NCBI RefSeq assembly: GCF_900496995.4
Contig: NC_044009.1
Span: forward strand, 8,712,001 to 8,776,000
DNA from: Aquila chrysaetos chrysaetos
Taxonomy: Eukaryota > Chordata > Aves > Accipitriformes > Accipitridae
Reading direction: 5' to 3'
Length of the DNA: 64,000 nucleotides
The notes below the pieces were generated by a model. That model did no database searches and was not told where the DNA came from. It saw only the letters and a program-made list of their open reading frames with translations. Of this stretch, positions 11,201-20,300 are shown one piece after another; the stretch's first letter is position 1, and each line of letters starts with the position of its first letter. The translations under genes and the position numbers were made by a program.

Positions 11201-13950
11201 CGAAAGCAGCCAGTCCATCATGTCCCTCCCCAAACTGCAGCAGGTCCCGGGTCTCCACCCTCAAGCCGTCCCCCAGCCCGACGTGGCCCTGCACGCCCGA
11301 CCGGCCACCAGCACCGTCACAGGTACTCTCACAGGGAGCGGGGGGGCGAGGGGGTGGGAGTTAGCGGCTCCCGGCAGTGCCACAGACATTTTGGGGAGGG
11401 TTCCCCCAATTTAGGATCTTGCTGTGAGAGAAGAGGGGAGGGTAGACCCCTTTAAAATTAACACCCCTCCTTTTCTTTGCCCGCCAGGGTTGGGGCTGGC
11501 TTCCCGTGCGCCAGCGGTCAGCACCTCCGAATCCAGCACGGGGACAGGGACCACCACCCCATCGACTCCCACCTCCACCAGCCAGAGCCGCCTCATCGCC
11601 TCCTCGCCCACCCTAATCTCAGGAATCACCAGCCCTCCCCTCCTCGACTCCATAAAGACAATCCAGGGCCACGGCTTGCTGGGGGCACCCAAGGCAGAAC
11701 GAGGCCGTAAGAAGATCAAAGCGGAAAATCCCTCGGGACCGCCGGTCCTGGTGGTGCCCTATCCCATCCTGGCCTCGGGGGAGACCGCCAAAGAGGGAAA
11801 GACGTACAGGTAGGCACCCACCCACCCGCTCAGGGGGCCGGGGTGATGGTGGGGTCTCCCCCCAGCCCCAGCCTGGTCCCTGCGGGGTTCTCCCCCCACC
11901 CTCTCCAGGTGTAAGGTCTGCCCCTTGACGTTCTTCACCAAGTCGGAGATGCAGATCCACTCCAAGTCGCACACAGAGGCCAAGCCCCACAAGTGCCCCC
12001 ATTGCTCCAAATCCTTTGCCAACGCCTCCTACCTGGCCCAGCACCTGCGCATCCACCTGGGTGTCAAACCGTACCACTGCTCCTACTGCGAGAAGTCTTT
12101 CCGCCAGCTGTCCCACCTCCAGCAGCACACCAGGTGAGGACACGGCGTCACCGTGGGGCTGGGGAGGGCCCCGGGAGGCTGTGGGGATGCCCTTCAGCCC
12201 CATCTTCCCTTAGAGGGTGGTGGGGCATCCACCCAGCATCTCTCACGCCATGCTCATTGTCCCCACCACCTTCTTCATCCCCACCATGCTCATCTGTTCC
12301 ACCATGCCAATCCATCCCCACTGCCTTCATCAACCCCACCATAGTCATCATCTTCACCACCTTTATCGACCCCACCATGCTCATCATCGCCAGCACCTTC
12401 ATTGATCCCACCATGCTCGTCACAGAATCATAGAATCATTTAGGTTGGAAAAGATCTTTAAGCTCATCGAGTCCAAACGTCATCCAGTCATCTCCAGCAC
12501 CTTTATTGTCCCCATCACCTTCTTCATCCCTGCCATGCTCATCTGTCCCAGCCACGCTCATTGTCCCTACTGCCTTCGTCATCCCCACCACGCCCATCAT
12601 CTCCAGCACCTTGTCTCCAGCACCTTCATTGACTCCACCACACTCATCATCTCCGCTACCTTCATTGAGCCCACCATACTCATCATTCCCACCACGCCAG
12701 TCTGTCCTGACCATGCCAGTCAGTCCCCACTGCCTTCATTGACCCCACCACGCTCATCTCCACCACCTTCATCAACCCCACCATGCTCATGATCTCCACT
12801 GCCTTCACTGAGCCCACAACGCTCATCCAACCCCACCATGCTCATCATCCCCACCACACCAATCTGTCCGCACCGTGCCAGTCAGTCCCCACTGCCTTCA
12901 TTGTCCCCACCACACTCATCATCTCCAGCACCTCCTTCACCTTCATTGTCCCCACCACGCTCATCCATCTCTGCTGCACTCATTGTCCCCACCACCTTCT
13001 TCATCCCTGCCATGCTCATCCATCCCTGCCACACTTTACCATCCCCACTGCTTTCATCATGCCCACCGTGCCCATCATCTCCAGCACCTTGTCTCCACCA
13101 CCTTCATTGACCTCAGCATGCTCATGATCTCCAACACCTTCATCATCTCCAAACCTCTTGGCTCCCAGCCCCGCGTCTCCCCCCCGTCCCCCATGCCCCA
13201 CTGGGAGGCACCGACATCGCTGTGGCCGCCGCGGTCCCCATCCCTGGCGTGACCCCTCTCCACGTGGTGTGGGGACAGCGCTGGTCCCTGGCGGGGGGCT
13301 CTGGGGCTGGCACCTGGTGGGTGGGTGGGGAGAGGGGACGGTGACCTGACGTGTGTCCTCCCCCCCCAGAATCCACACCGGCGACAGACCCTACAAGTGC
13401 CCGCACCCTGGCTGCGAAAAGGCCTTCACGCAACTCTCCAACCTCCAGGTCAGCGCCCTGGGGGTCAGCGGTGGCGGGGAGTGGGGGGGGGGAGGCGAGA
13501 AACCCCGACACCCCCCCCCACCCCAGGGTGGGGAGGGCACAGGTGCAGCCGCTGCCGTAACCCCCCCCCCGCCATTCCGCAGTCTCACCAGCGACAGCAC
13601 AACAAGGACAAGCCCTACAAGTGCCCCAACTGCTACCGGGCGTACACGGACTCGGCCTCGCTGCAGATCCACCTCTCGGCTCACGCCATCAAGCACGCCA
13701 AGGCCTACTGCTGCAGCATGTGCGGCCGCGCCTATACCTCGGTGAGCCGGGGGGGCACTGGGAATACCCCCCCAACCCCAAAAACACCCTCAGCCCCGGC
13801 TTTATCGCTTTCCTTCTCCTCCTCCTCCCGCAGGAGACCTATTTGATGAAGCACATGTCCAAACACACCGTGGTGGAACACCTGGTCAGCCAACACTCGC
13901 CGCAGAGGACGGAGTCACCCGGCATTCCCGTACGGATCTCCCTCATCTAA
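5171..13950 (+). CDS. ZNF362: ZNF362, C2H2 zinc-finger protein (eight coding exons)
   Basis: Nuclear C2H2 zinc-finger protein, the paralogue of ZNF384/CIZ and relative of fly rotund. A DNA-binding transcriptional role is inferred from the family. Joined exons are 5171-5211, 10858-10922, 11076-11322, 11488-11809, 11909-12133, 13370-13448, 13583-13741 and 13834-13950. They give about 417 residues once one apparent surplus base in exon 2 is discounted; human ZNF362 is about 420. Recognisable segments are MAEPRFNNPYFW, a Ser/Thr/Pro-rich middle, the basic stretch RGRKKIKAE, then six fingers from about residue 226 to 395 (the fourth has a CxxxxC spacing), ending RTESPGIPVRISLI. All introns are GT-AG and the phases agree. 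The N-terminal exon differs from the human MSRSSPSGKGHSR start I remember; translation may instead begin at the Met at 10859. The gene converges on PHC2. Confidence 0.95.
5212..10857 (+). other. ZNF362: ZNF362 intron between coding exons 1 and 2
   Basis: About 5.6 kb, GC-rich, with an AT microsatellite near its start and short TA repeats at 9027-9098. One acceptor/donor pair brackets a tiny segment at 7289-7316, but I have no coding or conservation support for it. The long open frames here, including one over 400 codons on the minus strand at 5626-6930, have no recognisable domain. Confidence 0.7.
5259..5413. repeat. AT-rich (TA)n and TATG/ATAC microsatellite
   Basis: Imperfect dinucleotide and tetranucleotide repeats directly after the first coding exon donor of ZNF362. 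It generates short tyrosine/isoleucine-rich spurious frames. Confidence 0.9.
10858..10922 (+). CDS. ZNF362: ZNF362 coding exon 2, with an apparent extra C
   Basis: Acceptor CTCTCCCTGCAG, then G-ATG-GCG-GAG giving MAEPRFNNPYFW and a proline run, donor GTAGGA. The run of ten C at 10898-10907 leaves the exon one base too long. With nine C the exon would end TMPSQ and join LDNLVL in frame, as in the human protein. As printed, the frame reads HHAQP and misses exon 3. Confidence 0.9.
11076..11322 (+). CDS. ZNF362: ZNF362 coding exon 3
   Basis: Starts LDNLVLINKIKEQLMAEKIR and ends in the first base of a Gly codon after ATSTVT. This near-invariant segment identifies ZNF362 rather than ZNF384. Acceptor CCACCAG, donor GTACTC. 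Confidence 0.95.
11488..11809 (+). CDS. ZNF362: ZNF362 coding exon 4, Ser/Thr/Pro-rich region
   Basis: Encodes GLGLASRAPAVSTSESS, a Thr/Ser/Pro-rich stretch, LISGITSPPLLDSIKTIQGH, the basic RGRKKIKAE segment and the linker up to KTYR just before the first finger. Acceptor CCCGCCAG, donor GTAGGC. Confidence 0.95.
11909..12133 (+). CDS. ZNF362: ZNF362 coding exon 5, fingers 1-3
   Basis: Carries finger 1 (CKVC...HSKSH), finger 2 (CPHC...HLRIH) and most of finger 3 (CSYC...HTR). The third finger's last His lies in the next exon. Linkers are of the TEAKPHK and LGVKPYH type. Confidence 0.96.
12235..13165. repeat. Minisatellite in ZNF362 intron 5 (about 36-bp unit)
   Basis: Degenerate tandem copies built from CACCTTCATTGACCCCACCA and CATGCTCATCATCTCC. 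They fill most of the intron between the exons for fingers 3 and 4 and are interrupted near the left end by a CR1 fragment. The 36-base period keeps frames open, giving Ser/Thr/Pro/His-rich shadow proteins. Confidence 0.9.
12421..12480 (-). mobile_element. CR1 retroposon fragment (3' tail)
   Basis: The plus strand reads CAGAATCATAGAATCATTTA then GGTTGGAAAAGATCTTTAAG and CTCATCGAGTCCAA. This is the complement of the well-known 3' end of avian CR1 LINEs, including the ATTCTATGATTCT tail. Only about 60 bases remain, so it is a heavily 5'-truncated insertion lying on the minus strand inside the minisatellite. It is the best single lineage marker in the window. Confidence 0.9.
13370..13448 (+). 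CDS. ZNF362: ZNF362 coding exon 6, finger 4
   Basis: Begins with the canonical linker IHTGDRPYKC and holds the first part of finger 4, which has four residues between its cysteines (CPHPGC). Acceptor CCCCCCCAG, donor GTCAGC. Confidence 0.95.
13583..13741 (+). CDS. ZNF362: ZNF362 coding exon 7, fingers 4-6
   Basis: Completes finger 4 (SHQRQH), carries finger 5 (CPNCYRAYTDSASLQIHLSAH) with the linker NKDKPYK, and starts finger 6 (CCSMCGRAYTS). Exactly 53 codons, phase 0 at both ends. Confidence 0.95.
13834..13950 (+). CDS. ZNF362: ZNF362 coding exon 8, C-terminus and stop
   Basis: Completes finger 6 (ETYLMKHMSKH) and ends TVVEHLVSQHSPQRTESPG, then IPVRISLI and TAA at 13948-13950. Acceptor CTCCTCCCGCAG. 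Confidence 0.95.
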   Translation, partial: ETYLMKHMSKHTVVEHLVSQHSPQRTESPGIPVRISLI

Positions 13951-15500
13951 CCGGGGACGCCTTCAGCATCGGTGGAGGGAAAACGTGGTGGGGGGGGATG
14001 TGTGTGTGAAAACAGGACACCCCCACATGGAGGAGGAAGAGGAGGAGGAAGAGGAAGCAAACCCAACCCGCAGCACCCCAGCCCTGGCCAGGAGCCCGGC
14101 GGGACGTGCCCGGGGCCGTGTCCCCCCCCTGCCCCCCCCCGCCAGCTCCGGGTCCCCGCAGGTTTGGTGACACCCAAAGACGGTTTCAGAGCACTTTGAA
14201 TCTCTGCGGTTTGGTTTATTTTTTTTTTTTGGGGGGGGGGGGGGGTCGGGGGGAGGGGAGGTTTCTCCTCCTCGAGTCCCTGCCCCCCCTCCTCAGTTTT
14301 TGGATACAAATATATATATATATTTATTGGCCAAGAAGTTGGTGCTGCTAAGAACAGAAATAAGACCCAAAACGAACCGTGGATGGAGCAAAAAATGAAG
14401 CTGGGGGGGGGGGGGGGGGGTGTCCTCCCCCCCTTCCTGCCCTGCACCCCTGCCCCCCCCCCGGACTCTCCAGCGGGAGCAGACAGGACTCAGGCAGGGG
14501 ACTGCAGCGGCCGCCACCTCCTTGGGGACATTTGGGGTTTATTTTTAACCATTTTGGGTTTTTTGCGGGGGGGGGGGCTCTTTTGAGGGAGAAGCCGGCA
14601 AGCAGAGTGGCGTCCCTCCGGGGCCGGATCTGACCCCCCCCCTATTCCCAGGATCCCCCAAAAATCCATCGGGGTGGGGTGGGAGGAGGAATCGCTTTGC
14701 CTTGTGCCTGCCGGCCCCGGGCGCCTGTACATAAACCCATGTATAGAGGCGGGGAGGGGGGGTCACGCCACTCCCCCCCCCCGCAGAGCCGCGACAAAAA
14801 ACTCATCTATATTCTGTACTCTTTGGTTCCGGTTTTGGATATTAACTGTGTTATTTTTTTATACACTTTTTAAGCCTTAACTCATCGTTTATTTTGGGTT
14901 TTTTTCGCCAGGGTGTTTTATTTACCTTCTGTTTATTAATTTTTACCCCCCCCTCATTATTTTTTATTCCCCCCACCCCGATTCCTCGTTTCCCCCCTCG
15001 ATGTTGTACGATACTCAATATTGTAATCTTTTTTGTCAGCATGTTAATACCGTGTAAATATGCCTCTTATACACTTAACACCCCCCCCCCCCCCCCCCGC
15101 CCTGTGGCTCCCCCCCCCCCCCAAGTTTTGGGGCTTTTTTTATTTTCCTCGATGGAAATCCAGGCCACGTGTCCCTAGAGCTAGTTCTTACCTTATTAAA
15201 AAAGGCGAAAAACAAAAAAAAAAAAAAAAGGAGAAAATGAAGAAGAAAAAGGCCTTCCCCCCCCCTGCCCCCCCGCCGCTGTCTTGCATTGTGGTTCACA
15301 GAGAAGCCGGGGGGGGGGGTGGGGGGTCGGGGGGGTGAAAATCCGTGGCCTCGCCGGGAGCGTTCACGGTGTCGAAAAGGAGTGAAACCCCCCAAAACCG
15401 GTGCCCATTTCCCAAAAAGAAAAAAAAGAAAAAAAAAAAAAGAAGAATAAAACAGAAAAAAAAAAATTTAATAAAAATCTGGGTTTGTTGTGTTTGTTGT
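13951..15500 (+). other. ZNF362: ZNF362 3' UTR
   Basis: Follows the TAA and runs to two AATAAA signals. It is rich in C and G homopolymers and contains TATATATATATATTTATT near 14311. The end point is inferred from the signals and the GT-rich element after them. Confidence 0.65.
15446..15475 (+). terminator. ZNF362: ZNF362 polyadenylation signals
   Basis: AATAAA at 15446-15451 and again at 15470-15475. A GT-rich downstream element (GGGTTTGTTGTGTTTGTTGTG) follows from about 15480, as expected at a cleavage site. Confidence 0.65.
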
Positions 15501-16480
15501 GGGAGGTTAAAAAAAAAAAAAAAAAAAGACCGATAAAGGTGGGAACGGGTGAGCGAGGGGCTGGTAGCCGATGGCTGCTCTGGGCTACCGCAGGGACCTC
15601 CTGGTGGGAACAATGCTGGTGGCCCGGTCCCCGTGGGGCCACAGCCCGGGGGGGGGGCGGTGAAGCCGTGGGTCACCCTGCCAGCAGGGCAGTTGTCCCC
15701 ACGGGAGGGGGGGAGGGGGGTGGCAGCGCTGCAGCCCCGGGGGGGGGGGGGGTCGCCAGCGTCTCAGGGGGTGGTGGGGCCATGGCCTGAGCTGGGGATG
15801 CCCCTGGGGACCAGCAGGTCTTGGGCTGGCAGGGGGCAACAGCCCTGGGGACACCTCACTGCCACGGTCACCAGCTTCAAGGACATGTCACCACCATGGC
15901 CACCAGCTCTGGGGACTCCTTACCCCAGGCACCAGGTCCAAGTATGTGTCGCCACCTCCAGTGACACCTCACCGTGGCCACCACCTCTGTGGCCACATCC
16001 CCATGGCCACCAGCTCTGGGGACACCTCACCATGGGCACCGGCTCCAAGGACATGTCACCCCCACGGGTACCAGCTCCGGGGACATCTCACCACAGGTGC
16101 CATCACCACGGTGGGTGTCCCCTCCTGTCCCCCTCCCCATCTCATGCACTTTGGGCCCCCCCCCGCAGTCCCCAGGGGTGGGATTTTGGGGCCACCCTGC
16201 AGGCGTGGAGGGTCCTGCCTCCACTCTGGGCTCCCCTGAGGAGGGAGGTGGCACAGGGTGGGGGGGACCTCAGCCCCCCCCCCCCCTCCTTAGGGGGCAG
16301 CAGGGGCACCCCCAGTGACCCCAGGGAGGTGACACCAGCCCTGTCCCCATCACCCACAGAGCATCCCACCACCCCTTGGTGGCACCTGGGGACATCCCCC
16401 AAGGCGCTGCCTCAGTTTACCCAGGAAGGAACGGGTGGGACAACAGGGGAGAGGAGGAAAAGTGGGGGGGGCCCAAGATT
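15501..16480. other. Intergenic spacer between converging ZNF362 and PHC2
   Basis: About 1 kb separates the two genes' poly(A) signals. It contains GC-rich sequence and a minisatellite at 15845-16110, and no coding exon I can recognise. In mammals, as I recall, A3GALT2 lies between these genes. Nothing like a glycosyltransferase exon is visible here. Confidence 0.6.
15845..16110. repeat. Minisatellite, about 30-bp unit
   Basis: Degenerate copies of CATGGCCACCAGCTCTGGGG followed by ACACCTCAC, seven to nine in all, in the spacer between the two convergent genes. Confidence 0.8.
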
Positions 16481-17199
16481 TTCTTTTTTTTTTTTCAGTG
16501 TTTATTAGAAACAAAAAAAAAAAACCAGGAAAAAAAGGGGGTGGGGGTCTGTGTGTGGTTTTTTCCTTTTTTTTTTTTTTTCTTTTCTTTTCTTAAAAAG
16601 ACCGTGGTGGCCGGGGGCGGGGGGGGGGGGTCCTTACCTGCCTGGGGGGCCCCCCCCCCACTGCCACCATCTTCTACTAAGGTGCCCCCAAATCAGCCCC
16701 AGCGTGGGGTGTGTGAAGGGGTGTGTGTGTGACGACTTCTCTGTGCCCAGGCACCCCGAAACGCTGCTCCCCCCGCCCGCCCCCCCCCCCCTCCAGGGGC
16801 TAACACCCCCCTGGGGCTGGTACACCAAATCCCATCTGGGGGTGGCGGGGAGGTGGGGGGGCCCACACGTTAAGGCAATCGTCCTGCTTCGCCCTGCCGT
16901 TTTGGGGAGGGGGGGATGGGGACGAGGGACATGGGGGAGACACGGGGATCCCCCCTCCCTGCTGGAGAAGGGGGGGTGACCCCCCCATACGGGGGGACGC
17001 TATAGCTACGGGCTATATACACACCCCTGGGAAGATGAGGGGGGCTGCCCCGGGGCTAGGTTGTGCTCAGAAGTGGCTCTTCCCCCCCCCATCCTCCCTG
17101 CTCCATAGCCCCCTCCCCACAGCTGGGCAAAGGTTTGGGGGGGGAGGGGGGGGGTGGGATTGGGGGTCCCATGGGTGCCCCCCCCCCACCCAACCGGCT
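16480..17199 (-). other. PHC2: PHC2 3' UTR
   Basis: Lies between the TAG at 17200-17202 and the minus-strand AATAAA. It is GC-rich with long G/C runs; the right end is fixed by the stop codon and the left end is inferred from the signal. Confidence 0.65.
16501..16506 (-). terminator. PHC2: PHC2 polyadenylation signal
   Basis: TTTATT on the plus strand is AATAAA on the minus strand, about 690 bases after the PHC2 stop codon. It is the first such signal downstream of that stop. Confidence 0.65.
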
Positions 17200-17354
17200 C
17201 TAGGAGTCCTTGAGCATGCTGATGCGGGCGTAGATCTTGAGGGCCGGCCCCAGTTTGATGTTCATGGTGCTCATGAGATGATCTTCCTTCAGCAGCAGCA
17301 GCGCCTGCCCGTCGATCTCCTGCGCCCTGAACTCCTCCGCGATCTCCTGGCAGC
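17200..17354 (-). CDS. PHC2: PHC2 coding exon 14, end of SAM domain and stop
   Basis: Encodes CQEIAEEFRAQEIDGQALLL, LKEDHLMSTMNIKLGPALK, IYARISMLKDS and TAG. Contains the conserved SAM helices used for head-to-tail polymerisation. Confidence 0.97.
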
Positions 17355-20300
17355 CTGCGGGGAGGGGGCTACACTCAGCAACCCCCCCCCCGCCTTGAAC
17401 CCCAAAAATATTGGTGGGGGTGTCCCCAAATATTCCTCACCCGGCAGCGAACGGATGAACTCGTAGACGTCCTCCACGTTCCATTTGCTGGGCTCGCTGG
17501 GGAGGAAGCGATGGCCGATGCTCGCCAGGTCCCGGACGTGGACATCGGGCAGTTCCATCTCACGTAGCTCCAGGTCGCGCTCGCCCTGCCGTCGGCGGGA
17601 CGTGGAGGAACTGGCCGAGATGGGGGACAGCGGTTCCTCGTAGCTCGAATTATCCGAACAACGACTCGAATCTTCTTGGCTGTGGTTGAGCTGCAACGAC
17701 GCCGTCACGGAAAGAGGCACCGAACCCGGCGGGAGAGAAACCGGCGGCTGCGGGACGGAGCAGCACCGGCCTCAGAGCCCACCCGTGTTAACGCATTGCC
17801 CTGAATTTGGGGACAAATCCTGCCCGTCCCCTGCCCTCACCTGCTTCTTGGTGTCTTTGCTGAGGGTGGGCAACGTCCCCTTGCATGTCCGACGGCGGCC
17901 GTGGGGGGGACCGCCAGGTTTTTGCAGCTTGCTGCGATCAGGGTGGAACAAACCCACCCGCTTCGTGCACCCCACGTTGTACCTGTGGGGAGGGAAGGGG
18001 GTGAGGGACGGGGAGGGGGGGATCCGGATCCTGGCAGGGGGGGCTGCGGTTTTTTGGGGGTTACCTCTTGGCACAAGCCATGGAGCAGAAGCGCTTGGAG
18101 CGCTTGAATTTGTAAGCGAAGTCGACGCGGCCGCAGAGCTCGCATTTCAGTTTGGGGGGGTTCCCCTCTTCTTTGGATTCTGGGGGGCGCGGAGGGACGC
18201 CCAGAGAGAGAAACACAACCAGCTCAGCCGTGGGGGACCCCCAAATTGGGAAGGTGGCAGGGGAGGGGGGGGGGGGCTCTACCGTACCCTGCTTGGCGAG
18301 GAAATCGTTTTGGGGGGGCCGGGCGCTACCTTGTAAATAGGGTTCCTCCATTTCGGAGTCGGTGGTGGTGGTGTTGTCCTGCTGCGGGAGTTTCTCAGCC
18401 AGCAGCTCCTGCGCATACTTCTTCTTCAGGTTCCCTACCAGCAACGAGGAGCGCCCCACCTGTGACAGAAAAACACTAGTGGGTGCTTCCCCCCGCCCCC
18501 GCCCCCCCCCCCAAAATCCAGCCCCGCAAGGAGAAATAAAAATCAGGATGGGGGGGGGGGGAAATACGTTACCGGGAACGGTTCTGCCCCTTCCTGGATG
18601 ACGAAGCCCTCGATAACGTGGGTGAGGATTTGGGGTTTCACGATGGCCTGGGGCGGTTTGTTCTCACCATTGTGGGGGGCAGCGCCGGCGACGGTGGAGG
18701 CAGAGCTCCCGGTCCCCGAGGTCATGCCGGGAACGCTGGCGAGGGTCTGGGGCTGAGCATGAAGGCGGTCGGGGGGCGGCTCTGTGGTTGGGGGGGGGTT
18801 GGGGGGGTGGGGGGGTGGGGGGGGAAGGACAGGGATGGTTACGGGGGACGCGGTGACGCCGGCGGTGACGCCGGGGCCTGTATTACCATACAGCTGGGCT
18901 GCTTTGGGAAAGAGAGCGGGGCGGGGGGGGGGGGGGGGGGGGCGGAAAAGCAGCTGCTGCCGCTCCCAGTGCGGCCCAGTGGGTCCCAGTAAGCCCCGAA
19001 GAGCCCTCCTGTATCCTAGAGAGCCCCCCCAAACCCCCCAGTGCACCCCAAAATATCCTGTGGAGCCCAGACAGACCCCAAATACCCCGGCAGGCCCTAA
19101 AGAGCCCCCAAACATGCCCACTAAGCCCCCAGTTCGCCCCAGCAAAGCCTCAATACATCTCAAAAAGGCCCCAGCAAGGCCCGATCTACCCCGGAAAGAC
19201 CCGATACGCCCCAGTAAGGCCCAGTACGCCCCAGTAAGGCCCTATCTACCCCAGCAAGGTCTAATACACCCCAGTAAGCCCCCATCTCCCCCAGTAAGGC
19301 CCAGTACGGTTCAGTAAGGCCTCATCTACCCCCCGCACGGCCCGGTAGGTGCCGGTAACGCCCCGGCAGGCCTCGCTAGGCCCCGATAGGCCCCACCACC
19401 TTTGTCCGGCGGCGGAGCCGGCTCCCCCCGCCCCTACCTGCGCCCGGGCCGCGGCTGCGGAGCCGGGACCGGCGGTAGGGAAGGGGGGGGACGGGGGGGG
19501 GGCGTGGGAAGGGGGGGCGGATGCGGAAGTGAGGTCAGCGCCCGCCGCCCCGCCGGGCCGAGCCGGGCCGGACCAGGCCGAGCGTCGCCGGGGCGGGTTT
19601 GGGCGGGGCCGGGCCGCACTCACCGGCGGCTCTCAGCGGCTCGGCGGCCCCATGGCGCGGACAAAGGCGGCGCGGGCGGTGGCGGTGGCGGAGCGGGGAC
19701 AAAGGCGGCGGCGGCGGGGCCGGGCCGGGCCGGGGCGGCGGCGGCTGCTGCTGCTGCGCGGGGAGGGCGGGGCCCGGCGGCGGGCACGCCCCTTGCGGCC
19801 CTATTGGCCGCCGCCACGCTCGCGCGCCCACGCCGCCGGGGAGGGGTGGGTGGGGTGGAGCCGCGCCGCCGGGCGGGGCTTCGAGGAGGGGCGTGGTCTC
19901 GGGGAAGGGGCGTGGCCGCGCTTCTCCCAGCGGCCCCGTGCCCCCTCCCCTCCCCACGCGTGGGGGTGGGCGCACCCCGCAGAAACAATGGGGCGGGACC
20001 CCCCCCCCCCCAGCCGGGGGGGACGCCTGGACTCAGCCCGACCCCTCCAAACCCGACGCTGTCACCCGTGGGCTCACAGAACCCCCACTACAGCCCCTCT
20101 CCCCGCAGAGCCCCCCCCAGGCCCCGCACGCCCACCCGTGCCTCAGTTTCCCCCCTGCTGCAGCCCCCCCTCCTTGGGGTGAGGGTCAGCCCCACCCCAC
20201 GAGTGGGTGCCCGTGGAGTGAGGGGGGGGGGGGAGCAGCATGGGGCTTACCATGAGTGGGGGGCCGCTCACCCTCAGGGGTGTCGGGGCCCGGTGGGGCG

